A DNA stretch of 64,000 nt from Sphaerosporella brunnea (taxonomy: Eukaryota; Ascomycota; Pezizomycetes; Pezizales; Pyronemataceae), in contig VXIS01000155.1 of assembly GCA_008704415.1 (NCBI GenBank), forward strand, positions 41,536 through 105,535, written 5' to 3'. The notes under the pieces were generated by a model, which worked only from the letters and a program-made list of their open reading frames with translations, ran no database searches and had not been told where the DNA came from. This document shows, piece after piece, positions 32,129 to 43,691 of this stretch. How positions within the stretch are numbered: the first letter of the stretch is position 1; every line of letters begins with the position of its first letter. The position numbers were made by a program, and so were the translations under genes.

Positions 32129-32656
32129 CGCAGGAGGGAGAGCTATTCACGAAGCGAAAAACGAAGGTGGGGCAAAGTACGAAGGAGAATATTTGCGAAG
32201 CGGCCTCGCGACACCCCTGGCGATTGTGGCCTCGTCGTCCGACTTTTGAATGGGGGTGGTTGATTGGATTGATGTGGAGCTTGCCGATACGATGCAGCAA
32301 AGCAAGCAGCAACTAACTAACTTACACATCTTCCGCTCCGAGCTTCGGAACCGGTCGGCTTGCATAAACGTTCGTGCCAGAAACGGCAGTAGCGGAAGGT
32401 TAGTCAGCACGAACGTTCTGGGGCTCGGCTAACAATCACTCCGGCTGACGTGACGGCAACGCCGCCTGTGTAACCTATCGACACGGCAGAAATACCTAGC
32501 CAAGCGCATGGAGCCCAATGATTCTAATTTCCAACATGCTCCTGCAGACTCAGTGCAGAGTGCTTTCTCCCTTTTCCGGTCACGTGGTGATATCACGGTC
32601 ACATTCAGTTGCCGTCCCGTCAATTTTTGTGCGGTAGTGTACAAAACTTTTATCCC
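32129..32656. other. Intergenic region between the DUF4484 gene and UTP10
   Basis: 528 bp between the DUF4484 start and the UTP10 stop; both genes are on the minus strand. No gene or repeat is evident. It must carry the UTP10 terminator and the DUF4484 promoter. Confidence 0.5.
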
Positions 32657-35600
32657 CTATGTCAACATGCCCTGCAGCTCTCCCTCCCCCAAGTATTCCT
32701 CAATCCTCTTAATCAATCTCTGCGCCTCCCTCTCCACCGTCTCGTCGTCATCCTCCATCAGCTCCGCAATGAACGGCACTGTCTCGGGCAAAAGCGGCAA
32801 CCAGTCCTCTCCCAGCCTCAAATACAAGCCCTTCATAGCCTTGATAGCTGCCAACCTGACGCCCGCCTCCTCGCCTCGCATCATAGCTAACACGCCAGAG
32901 TTGATACTCTTGCTGTGCTCCTCACTCTGTGCGGCAGCCGCGAGCTCGGTGATGCAAGGCACTGCGAGCTCGGTAAACCGCGGCAAGATTTCCAGCAGCG
33001 CCGGGAGCAGCGGGTCGAAGTGAGTAGGCGATTGCCAGAAGTCTGAAGCGTCATTCACCATGCCCTGGTAGAGGGCCTTCAGAACGTGGGTAGTGGCGAA
33101 GTCGTGCGGGTCAGCAGAGGTGAGTGTAGAGATTGCGGATGGAAGCAAAGGCGTGTGGTAATCCGTAACGAGCGACTTGAGGTTCTCGCTCAGAGTCGCC
33201 ATCAGCTTCCACACCACACCCACGCGGATGGACTTGCCCTCCTCGTCGTCGCCGGAGCGAAGATCCTCGGTGCCCCATTCGATAAAACGCAGGAACATGG
33301 GCTTGAAAATGGAGTCGTTGAGCTTGTAGACCATATCCAAGCACACCTTCAGGACGCTATCTTCCAGGGAATCAACGTCCTCCACCTCCGGCTCTCGTCG
33401 AAGATCCAGGGCTAGTGTGAAGAAATGAAGCAACTGTTGATGGCTCTTTTGCACAGTGGATTTGGGTGCGAGGTTGATAGACTTTTGCACCATGTCCACC
33501 AGATCCTGAACAGGCTCGGCTCCATGTTCGCAGGTAGCTTTCCAGGCCTTTATGACGGCACCAATGACAGTCCTCAACTCCATCTTGTTGGACACAGTCA
33601 TGAGGAAGTTGCGTCGGACGTTTTCGGCAACGCCCTCGTCCAGACCGTCCTGGTCCCATGCGGCAGCTGCCAAAGGCAACACCTTAGGAAGGTAGCTAGA
33701 AATAAAGCTGGGTACGTTCTTGACGAGCTCGTCCAGGTACTTGAAGACGGCGTTGTGAATCAATGGCACCTCAACAGAGGTGTCTTCGCTGCGAACTGCA
33801 GCCTGGAGATACTCGATGGCAAGTGGCACAGACTTGGGGAGCACCGGAACGATACGGCCACCGAGGACGATAGTCATGGACGACAAGCACACCAATGCCA
33901 GCACGCGGAGACCACCGTCTGGGTTGCGGAGAGCACCAGTACCAGTAACAGCATCGGTGAGGGCAGAAATAGCTCCAAGCTCCTGCTTTCCGTATTTGTT
34001 CGTAACTGCCTGAATGCAAAGCAGCGCCTCCGCCTTCAGCTCGTTCGGTGCGTTTTGAGATTCAACAATCTCTGCGATGTCGGGGGTCAAATCCAAGATG
34101 GCCTTTCTCGACACAGCATCGGTACGGTATTCTGCCATAACACGGGTCTTGAAGGTTACGAGAGCGGAGCCACGGAACGGAGAATCCTTGTTGACGATGA
34201 GGCCTTGCATGACCTTGACGAATTCGATGACGGAGAGAAGCTCCAATAGCTGAGACATGACCTCCGAAACCTCCTTAGAGATTGCCTTGTCGGATACGTA
34301 TTCGTTTCCTAGGGCCATGGTCTGCTCCATTGCCTGCGAGAACAACTTGCGCAGTTCCTCCGCATTTTCCTGAGTGATCTTGAGGCTCTTCGCGACGCGC
34401 GCCTTGAGACGCTCAGAGCGCAAGAAGGCCTTCAACACGGCTAGCAGACGTCTGGCCATCTCTGTAGAAGGTACATCGCGGTCGTTCTCCTCAGTTCCAA
34501 AGATAATGCTGGTAATTCCCTGAGCTTGTGGGGTCAGGACATCCTTGATGGTATTGAGATACTGAACCACAGTCTTCATCTGAACCTCGGCAGTGAATCC
34601 TCCGGCGAGGATGGAGATAAAATCCTTGACATCGGTCTCTGCATCACCAACTGCGTACTTGCCTGCCAGCTTGGCCACAATAGCGAACAAGAACTCCGCG
34701 GGACCAAGGGTCTCAGTCACCGCTTGGAAAAGCCGCAGCCGCCTGTGCACAGGAACGTGCTTATAGCTGGCGACGAATGTCGACACCAACTCAGCACCGG
34801 CAGCAAGGAGGCTTTCACCCTGCTCCTGGAGCGACTTAACAAGCGGAGGAATTACACGCTGCACCGTCTGCTCGATAACATGCGCAGAGTACTCATCATC
34901 CTGACGGAGAGTGTTTGCTCCCATGAAGGTGAAGATGGGCATGACGCTGTGCTTGACGGTATCGGGGGCAATATCCGCAAGGTTGGACAAGAGAAGCAGT
35001 GCGCTGTTTTGCACCTGCGGCGAGGAAGTCGAACGGATGCAAGATACGAGGACATCGGCTCTGACGTTCGAAGAGCTGATGTTTGTGTTCGCAGCCTGAT
35101 TGACAGTTAATTCTCTGCAACAAACCAATGTTGCAAATAGTAATTTACCTTGTGTCCCTTGATGATGTCCCTTGCGCAAGAAAGCAACACACTCTGCAGA
35201 TACGTGATACCCGAGAACTCGACACTGCCCAGATCCCCAAGAATACTGAAGATTGCCGGCAAAACCGAGGAGTGGTTCCGGGGCTCCTGGCCCTCCAAGA
35301 TTTCGACAACAATGGTGACTCGGCGGACTGCCTCTGCAATCTGTTCCTCCTTGTCCACGCTGACAGCTCCAGGGGCAGAGACTCTTCGCCGCTTGGGTTG
35401 AGTTGCAGTAGTCAAGCCCAGAGATGACTTCAACTCCACCCTTGCCTCGTCCAGGAACCGCCGGAACGCCTCAGTCGGCAACTTAACAGCTCCCAGAATG
35501 CCCAAAGCTTCAGAACTTCCAGCGTACTTTTGTTCAGTGTCATCAACGTTGAGCTGAAGCAATTTCAATGCGATCTCAACCTTGGCAGCGCCTTCGAGAG

Positions 35601-38155
35601 CACCCCAGATTGCAATTATCCGTTTGGCAGCCGCAATAACCATACCCTCACCACCCAAATCAGAGCCGAGTACAGACACCAGATCGACCAGACCTTCCTC
35701 TCCTTCGACGACGTCGGCCATCTGCTCTTCCATCCCGTGGATGTCGACTCGTTCCTCTTCGCAAGCCTTGACGTTCTCCTCGAGCGGAGCGGCGATCCAC
35801 GCCTGCAATGCAGGAAGAAGGAAATCTGTCCTCGACTGGGGGCCATTGGAGACGCGGTTAAGCATTGAGAGCAATCGGTGCTGAACGGAAAGACTCGGGA
35901 CATTGACCGCATGGCTAGAAAGGAACGACAAGACATTCGTTCTGACGGAGGATTTGAGCTTCCCTTCCTTCTGGTCCTTCTTGGAGGCTCCCAAAGCATT
36001 CGCAACGAGCTTTCCAATGAAAGAGGAGTCAAGAACGCACTCCTGCAGTCCTCTAGAAATGACTGCCTCCAGAAACTTTTGGGCGTCAGCAGAATCAAGA
36101 ACCTTCAAGTCTTCAGTCTCTTTTCCAGATCCGTAGATGGACTCGATTCCCCAGTAGGCAAGCTGATCGCCTCCCTTGGATTTCTTCCTCTTGGTACCCG
36201 CAACTGCCTTGTCAAGTTGCTTGTATGTGTTTAGCAGCGCTGCAATAAGGTTGATGGCTTCCTTGCGCACTCGTTCGGCCGGATCTGCAAGTGCAGCGAA
36301 GCATAGCGGGATGAGAGCTTGATAGTCGACTTTAGGCTTTGCGTTGCTGATGATGAGTTTGGTGGCTTCTTTCACTGCCTTTGCACGAGCAATCACAGGG
36401 TTCGTCGTGAGGGACCAGATCTTTGCAAGCAGGGAGATGGCAAAGGCGTCGGTGTTCTTTCCAGAAAAGATCTTGTGAGCGAGAAGAGTCCGAACACCAT
36501 CTGATTTCTGGATAGCCACCAAGAATGCCTGCTGAAGGTAATCGAACAGGGGCTTGTTCTGCGTCTTTCTGGGTTCCAGTAATGATACTGTGGAGCCGAC
36601 CTCCGGGATCTTTTGCAGGAGCTCCTTCAGGGTGACAGTTTCCTTCGCTGCTGGCGTTGCTTTAATGGCCTTCGATTCCTTGGGGGCAGGTAAAGCGGAC
36701 CGCTGAATGACAGTGCGAAGCGCAAGCTCGAGCATCTCAACATCGACCTTGTTCTCCTCAAAGACGAGGTGCAGTGTCTTGCCCACTTTCTTGTTTCCCT
36801 GCTCAGACCACTTGACGAGCGACGTAGCCAGGACATCGCGAACAGCGTTTTCCTCCTCCGGGTTTTCCTCGAAGCCCTCCAGCTGCTGTGCAACAGACAC
36901 AACACGGGAAATAATCGCTTTTCTGCCCTTAGGTCCAAGAGCTGATTCCTCCAAAAGCCTAACAACATAGCCAAGCTCCTTTGAACCATATGCCTTTCCA
37001 ATCCTAGCCAGGATTCCATTGGCAAGACCAACCACAAGGTTGTCGACTCTGTACTTCTTTCCCATCTCCTCAAGTCTTTGGACAATATCCTCGAGAGACA
37101 GCAGCTTAGCAACTACCGCATCCGGCAGAAGTCCAGTGTTCTCGCCAGTTCTTGCTTGGGCGATCAACGCCAAACATGCCAATGCGGGTGCAATCGTCTC
37201 CCGACTCCACCCAGCAACGATTCCACCCATCAGTGCCAACAGCACCTCGTCCTTCATCGGGATCTTTGACACAACAACGGTTGCCAGCATGTAACCACCG
37301 ATCTGGAACTCGGGGGTCTTTTTAGCATTAAAAGTCTCCTCCAGCATGGGCAACGCCTTCTGTAGCACGGTCTGCTCAGTGAGTCCGGACTTCGTCGGCG
37401 ATCGCGCAGCATCGCACATAAGCGAAATGGACTCTACGGAAACGGCGGCAAAGAATGACAAGAGATAGTGGCTTTCGCGACGCGCTTTGACGACCACAGA
37501 TACGTATGAAACCAAGAGGTCGAGGGTCTCACGGCGGTGCGAGAGGGCGTGCGTGACAACATGTCTCGACACCGGCGCAGCGGGCTTCAAGTATGGCCGC
37601 AGGAATCTGAACTCGGAAGAAAGGTCCTTGGCTTTTATGATGCGAAGGACCTGGGGGAACAATGTAGTATGTGCATGGTAAGGAAGGAACGCCAGCAGCA
37701 GCGCCGTCGTGTTCTGGTCATGAATTCTCTTGCGTGTCAGCAGCCTCCCAACAGGCAGTCGGAACACGCAGAGCATACCTAAATCTCCTCACCAGCCATT
37801 CCAGCGCTTGCAATGCCGGTCTTAATAGCAGCCTTCCACTGACAAGCTGAAGGAAAGCCTCAATGTTCGCATCCAGCTCCTGCACCTCCGGCTGGGTTAA
37901 CAGCATCCGGTCGACTTCTTTACTGCTCTCGCTGAACAGGCCGCGCTCAAACGCATAGAATCGCTGATCCAGTAGACATAGTTCCGCGAAGCCCTCGAGG
38001 GCGACCGAGTAAATTGTGTGGAGATCTTGGTTGGCGGCATGCACGGGCTCGAAGATTAGAGACGTCGAATGGATCTCTTTCAGCTTGCGCGTATTGAGTG
38101 AGTTTGTAGATACTACATTGATCTTCTGCAGCTGGGCAGCGAGGGAAGATGCCAT
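32657..38155 (-). CDS. UTP10: U3 snoRNP / small-subunit processome protein Utp10
   Basis: Three exons (38155–37779, 37726–35149, 35095–32657) with introns of 52 and 53 bp give 1,797 residues, the usual size for fungal Utp10 (HEATR1). The N-terminus MASSLAAQLQKINVVST and the spliced WLVRRFRIHDQNTTALLLAF are characteristic of the family. The chain is HEAT-like alpha-solenoid throughout. The BP28CT domain lies in the last third (HFFTLALDLR, then FKPMFLRFIEWGTED), and the last residues form HEAT repeats with KRIEEYLGEGELQGMLT. Utp10 is part of the t-UTP group that binds nascent pre-rRNA and couples RNA polymerase I transcription to 18S processing in the nucleolus. No nuclear signal is obvious. 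It is the largest gene in the window. Confidence 0.96.
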
Positions 38156-40391
38156 CTTGGAAAACGGCCGTCGGGGGTTGTGGATGTAGGTTTTGAGTGA
38201 AGAGGCGTGGGAAAATAAAATTCATTTGAAAATGTTGTGTAACCAACGCTAGCTGAGCCGCTTGAGTGACATCATATGATCGGCTAACTTGCGCACTACT
38301 ACTATCATGGACCAAATCATAAAAATCAAGCCTGCTGCAGTCATATACGCATCCATTTCAGTGGACACTCAAAGCTCGATACGGCATTGAGCACCTAGAG
38401 CAGCCATCAGCATTGATGCGGTAGTTTCCAGAATACCGCAGGTCGCAAAATGTGGCTTTCCTACGGCATCACTGGGGGGCAATAGCTATCTCGAGCCGGA
38501 TTACGAGGTGAGGAGTTGTAGGGCTTGGCTGAACAGCAGCCAAACCAGCGAGATGGCCAACTTTCATGTTCACGTATAGTTATACATAGTTCACCCAAAC
38601 CACATCTTCATGAGCTAGCGCCGTAGCAGCTGGGATCGACTTTAGGGAGACGTTGCTTTTGCAAATCTTCCCGTGGAAGCCCTTACGTGGGTGGTCCGGG
38701 GGGCACCCCCCGCTGTGATGGGAATGATGCTGGCGGTCGCGATGGCGTTGAGGATCGTGGGTGGCGATATGTGGATCATGCTGGTGACGGCAGTCCGCAG
38801 CGGCCATGTGCCCGCTTCTCCGGGGCGGCCTTAGCCAGTGTAGTTACTTGCTGCCTGCATCAGCTTTCGAGAGGCCGCATCGGACTAAACACGTATGAAG
38901 TTAAACCTCGAGCATTTATCGCTCAAATATCCAGGAGGCAAGAGCGAGGCCGGCATAGCCTATGAGCTCCTGAACCAATGAGTGAGCGCAGTGAACCTCG
39001 ACAGAAACGGGAAGTAAAAGTTCAACTTTAGCCCCCCAAAAGCCGAGTGACAGCGCATGAATAGCCCTGCAAAGATGCCAGCATATAAGCCGCCAGCCAA
39101 TTTTATTCCCTGCGTCTCGCCCGCCCTCCTTTATCCCAAACACAAAAATTTACGACAGCGTCCAGGCTCAATAGGCCAGACTTGATTCCAGGCGTTCTCC
39201 TGCCCACTCAGGTCTTTACAGCCATCGCCAACAATCGGCCGCCCGTCAACGGGCCAAGCGGCAAAATAACCCCGAGCAATATGGGAGAACGCTGACACCT
39301 TTCGCTGTACTCGGGAAAGTTATCTCATGGTAATGACCAACGATCACTCTTGTGGAATCCTGCCACAGTGAGTTGAAGCTGCGCAGAGCTACTGTACCAA
39401 ACACCAAAAGAAGGGGCAGGAGTAGGCGCAGTGGTTGGTGGACGGTCCCACCCAGCTGGGGCATCTATTTCAATCCCAAAGAGAGTACAACCTCGACATA
39501 TATCTTACCACCTGGTCGCCGATCTGACCTGGACCAACTAACCAAACACAACCTTTCCCCAACGCAAGCCCGAGTGACACCCCATGCCCGCATGACCGCA
39601 TCCACAAACCTCACCGCCCGCCCACCCAAAAAAAACAAAGCATACCTCACCTCACCCCCACATCTAGCATGTATGCACAAAATCTCATACCTGCATTCCC
39701 ACCCCCCTCGGTTCGAATTCATGCGTGTAAGACTCTGCAGGTAGGTACAAAACCCCCCTCACAGAAAGAACAGGCCAATTTCCATTCCGTCCAGCTTATC
39801 TGCATACAAATGTGTAATTGTTCCGCCCCCCGCCCCCCCCTTTCCCCTGCCGTGCCGCCCCCCCTACCCGCCGGCCCGTGCATGTTTCAAAACGCGGAAA
39901 GGACGTCGTGGCAGTCTCATAAAAAAAAAAAAATTTCCTTCTCCTGTGGCTTGCTTTCATGCATGCATGCATGCATGCATGTATGCATAAGAAGCGGCAA
40001 CGAATGCAGTGTGGCATGCAAGGCACACAATGACAACGAACAACGATTACGCGCGGCTTCGATTATCTGAGGAAGGAACATGCACAGTGTGGCGATCAAG
40101 ATAAGGGTGGAAAATAAACAATCCACTCACTATGAACTAAAAACTAAGATCGATATCTCCCCAAGAAGCAGGAAAAAGAAAACAAGAACCGCAGACAACC
40201 GTAACTGTAACTGCCTATGTATTTCCCCATTTTGTTCACATCAGGTCTCGTATCATATTCCAAAAAAACGAACGACTTTCCATTCCATTCCCAATCCAAT
40301 CCCATTTCCATTTTTCCCCATAAAAAGAGTGTCCCAAGAAAAATAAAATAAAAAGGAAAACACACACACACATTAAATAATTAAATTAAAA
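38156..40391. other. Long intergenic region
   Basis: About 2.2 kb with no supported gene. Short frames on both strands overlap and lack domains. C-runs near 39828–39860, an A run near 39921, and the ATGC repeat at 39959–39988 are the visible low-complexity parts. A-rich sequence near 40333–40395 is probably the wall-protein 3' UTR. Confidence 0.5.
39959..39988. repeat. ATGC tetranucleotide microsatellite
   Basis: About seven ATGC units with one interruption (ATGT). The unit is self-complementary, so either strand reads the same. Confidence 0.9.
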
Positions 40392-41729
40392 TTAAAAGAC
40401 CGCCAACAGCGCCGCAATACCAGCGGCCACCAACAACCCAGCGGGCGAGGAGAGTGCGTTACCCGCGCCGGTAGGAGCGTAGACAGCCGCGCTCTTGGTA
40501 GGCGAGTGAGTAGCGTACGAGCTGCTCTGGTTCGCGGCAGGAGGGGGAGCAGTGGTCGAGTACACAGGGGGCGGGGTGTAAGTGGCCGGGGGAGGAGTGT
40601 AGGTCTTGACCGGCGGGGTGTACGTCTCAGTGGGGTAGACGACGGGAGGAGTGTAGGTCTCGACGCTGGTATAGGTGGCAGGAGGGGCAGTGTACGTGAC
40701 CGGGGGAGGAGTGTATGTGCTCGTCAGGCAGGTGGTGTAGTAGCTGGTCGTGGCCTCGCAGTAGTCACAGGGCTTGGTCACGATGTAGGTGGTGGTCGTC
40801 ACGCTGTAGACGGGGGGAGGAACGGAGGTGTAGGTCACGGGCACAGTCAGGGTGTGCTCCTTGGTCGTGGTGGCGGTCACCGTGGTAGGAACCGGGTACG
40901 AGGTCGTCTCGCAGACAGTGCTGGTGATGTACTTGGTCGTGGACTCATACGAAGTGTAGGTAGTGCTGTCCGTCACGTAGGTGGTCACCGGGTACGTCAG
41001 GCAGGTGCTCAGAGTCGTCAGGTAAGTCGACGTCTTGGTCTCGTAAACAGTCGTGGTGTAGTACTCCTCCGCAGTGGCAGTGGTGGTCAAGTACTCAGGC
41101 ACCTTGGTGGTCACGGTGATGTTGGAGTACACAGGGTAGGTGGGGTATTCCTTTGTGGTGGTGTAGTACGTAGGATACTCCTTAGTGGTAGTATAATACG
41201 TAGGATACTCCTTGGTTGTGGTCGTGTAAGTGGGGTACTCCTCGGTGGTCGAATATACGGGGTACGTGGGGTATTCCTTGGTGGTGGTAGTGTACACCGG
41301 AGGCACGTAGGTGTGCGTAGGATACGTAGGATACTCCTTAGTAGAAGTAGTGTACACGGGAGGCACATAAGTGTGGGTGGGGTACTCCACCGGGGTGGTG
41401 GAAGTAGTACACTCGCTGGTGGAGGTGTTGTAGTACACCGGCGGCACATAGGTGTGGGTGGGGTACTCCACCGGGGTGGTGGAAGTAGTACACTCGCTGG
41501 TGGTGGTGGTGTAGTAGTCCTCCGTGGTAGTAGTGTATGTATCCTCCTCCGTGGTGGTGTAGTATTCCTCAGGAGTAGTGGTGTATTTCACCGGCGGCGG
41601 AACGTATACGGGTGTGGTCTCCCCGTAGGTCGGCTCAGTATCGTATCCACCGTGATGATAGTCTCCTGGCTCGGCCACTGCCAATGCCGCGAGGGCAAGG
41701 CTCAACAAAACACTGTATCCACCCTTCAT
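40392..41729 (-). CDS. Thr/Tyr/Pro-rich GPI-anchored cell-wall protein
   Basis: Single exon, 445 residues. The start MKGGYSVLLSLALAALAVA is a signal peptide. The body is dominated by Thr, Tyr, Pro and Val. Residues about 85–190 consist of imperfect tandem units built on EYPTYPTHTYVPPVYTT and TTTKEYPTY, and a Cys-containing segment of about 100 residues (CLTYPVTTY, CETTSYPV, CDYCEATT) follows. The C-terminal half has YTPPPVTYTAPP-type Pro repeats. The last residues (GAGNALSS then a hydrophobic tail LLVAAGIAALLAVF) fit a GPI-attachment signal. Such proteins are heavily O-mannosylated and covalently linked to the glucan wall; some serve as adhesins. No ligand-binding domain is recognisable, so an adhesin role is inference. 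The repeat array is likely to vary in length between strains. Confidence 0.85.
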   Translation of the reverse strand: MKGGYSVLLSLALAALAVAEPGDYHHGGYDTEPTYGETTPVYVPPPVKYTTTPEEYYTTTEEDTYTTTTEDYYTTTTSECTTSTTPVEYPTHTYVPPVYYNTSTSECTTSTTPVEYPTHTYVPPVYTTSTKEYPTYPTHTYVPPVYTTTTKEYPTYPVYSTTEEYPTYTTTTKEYPTYYTTTKEYPTYYTTTKEYPTYPVYSNITVTTKVPEYLTTTATAEEYYTTTVYETKTSTYLTTLSTCLTYPVTTYVTDSTTYTSYESTTKYITSTVCETTSYPVPTTVTATTTKEHTLTVPVTYTSVPPPVYSVTTTTYIVTKPCDYCEATTSYYTTCLTSTYTPPPVTYTAPPATYTSVETYTPPVVYPTETYTPPVKTYTPPPATYTPPPVYSTTAPPPAANQSSSYATHSPTKSAAVYAPTGAGNALSSPAGLLVAAGIAALLAVF

Positions 41730-43691
41730 TTTTGCTCGAGTTATTATCCGACTTCGTAACCTGTGCGTTCAATATTAGTTGTGCTCAGATCCAACCATAG
41801 AAAACGCAAACCTTTTGAAGCGATCGATATATATATCACTTGCCCAAGCGAATGACGACAGGTGATCGATATATAACGAGAGCGGGGTTGTTGACAAAAC
41901 GAAGGAAGACTGGTGAGAAAACCAGAAAATTGACAGTAGGAGGGAAGCACAAGAGGTTTATATCCATCTCAGCAGTGTCGCTCCTGCCCGCCCTCCCCCT
42001 TCCGCGCACCACACCGAAGCAGCAAAAATGCAGTGTGTCCTAATTCGGAAGCATCAATAGGCTATCTGATGTGGGACAGCACTGCCGATGCGTTTCTTAG
42101 ACCTGGTATGCAGGAAGTGCCCAGATAGACACACCCGTCATCCGTGTGCGGCTGGCCTCTTGCAGCAGCAATGATACCTTGAAGCGGTGGCGGCTTGCAA
42201 ATTGTTGATGGTTGCCAACTCGACCCACCACGGACCACGGCACAACAATCCAGAGACATGCAGAAGAGAGTCATGCCAACCAAAACAAACATACCAATGC
42301 CTGCAAAGTCGAGTAGATAGTGACATAATATGGACAATGTGGATGTACTCACCATATCAGCCGCCGGTTGTTTGACGCCCATGATCGATCGACCACCAAG
42401 CAAACAACAAAACACGGGCGGCAGCGATCGGAGTCCGGGCTCAGTTGCTTGGAGCCAAGCAAGGCCGAGATGGGTAAGCCTCCGCCAACGTCCAGCTGGC
42501 TAGAGAAGCAAAAAAAGAACACAAGAAAGAATCTTCTCGCATGCAATCGCTTGGACGGGCTGGTGCCAGGTACCCGCAGGTACCAAGTCGTGGCACCACT
42601 CGCCTGGGAAGGGCCCGTCCTCCGTCGGTGGAGAACGCGATTCCCAAAGCGGTGTGTTTTTTTCGGCGCGGGTTGGTCGTTCGGCTGAGCTCATGCTCAG
42701 CCCTGTCCAAAAATATGCATCCTGTTGCGGATGCACCATGCCTGCGAACCGCCGGATTGCCCAACACGAGGCTGTACCTACCGTCTTCTTCCGTGGTGCG
42801 GTTCTCAGAGACTCGCGCCTCGCTTCCTGACTCAAGCATTTCTCCTGACTCCTCCTCACTCGTGCTGAATCAGGTGTATCTCCCTCCCTTTCTTGTGCAG
42901 TAGAAGACGAAAAAAAAAAAAGAAAAAAAAAAAAAAAGCAAAACTGCCTTTCCGCTCCTGCTTCTCGCTTGCACGGGTTGGCCGTTCAGAAGCGGTTTAG
43001 CGCTGGTTCTGCGCTCACACAATGGTATTGACATCCATTCTCGACGTCAGCTCAACATCATCTCTCTCTGCTCTCTGCGGTACAGGGGGTGGCAAAGGCA
43101 ATCGGCAAGGGCAAAAACCATCACATCTCACCATGTTCTATCTATCGAAATTCCAACAACCCGTTTCATCAGGCGGAGGTTTTTAAAAGGGCAATCTTCA
43201 CACGAAAAATTTCGCCTGCAGCTGTTGACAACCCACGATCTTGTGGACGTTTTCCTCCGAATGTTGACAACACCCGTCATGGGAAATCTTGCCGGCCGGC
43301 TGGACGATATCCCGCGCCGCTGCTTTTAGTTTCTTCTCCGACCTGTGTGATACATACTCGCTACCTTCCTCGAGTGCTTACCTAGGTACTTACCTAGGTA
43401 CTTACACATGCATTTCCACCATCCGCCCTATCTAGAGTGCCAGGCCTCATCCAACGGTGATATCATACTCTCCACCCAGATTCCGCTTTCGCACGCCATC
43501 ATTTATCTTGCCAACTCAAAGGAACGGGGGTTTTATATTTTCTGCCCTCCCGTAGATCCGGAAAAAAAAATTGTCAATACGAACCCTGCAAGCCGTATGG
43601 CATGGGAAAAGGTCATTTGAGCCGCCTTTAATTAATGCGGAAGATCATAACACAGGCATGACGAGATGTTTGCTTTATTATTGTTTCTGTC
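41730..43691. other. Long intergenic region
   Basis: About 2 kb without a supported gene. A-rich runs at about 42910–42938 and a short direct repeat of TACCTAGGTACT at 43380–43403 are present. The overlapping frames near 42440–42900 are not supported by domains. Confidence 0.5.

Noticed and set aside
39640..39730. GGTTCGAATTC resembling a tRNA B box
   Set aside because: No A box or cloverleaf stems can be formed upstream. No tRNA, rRNA or CRISPR array was seen anywhere in the window.
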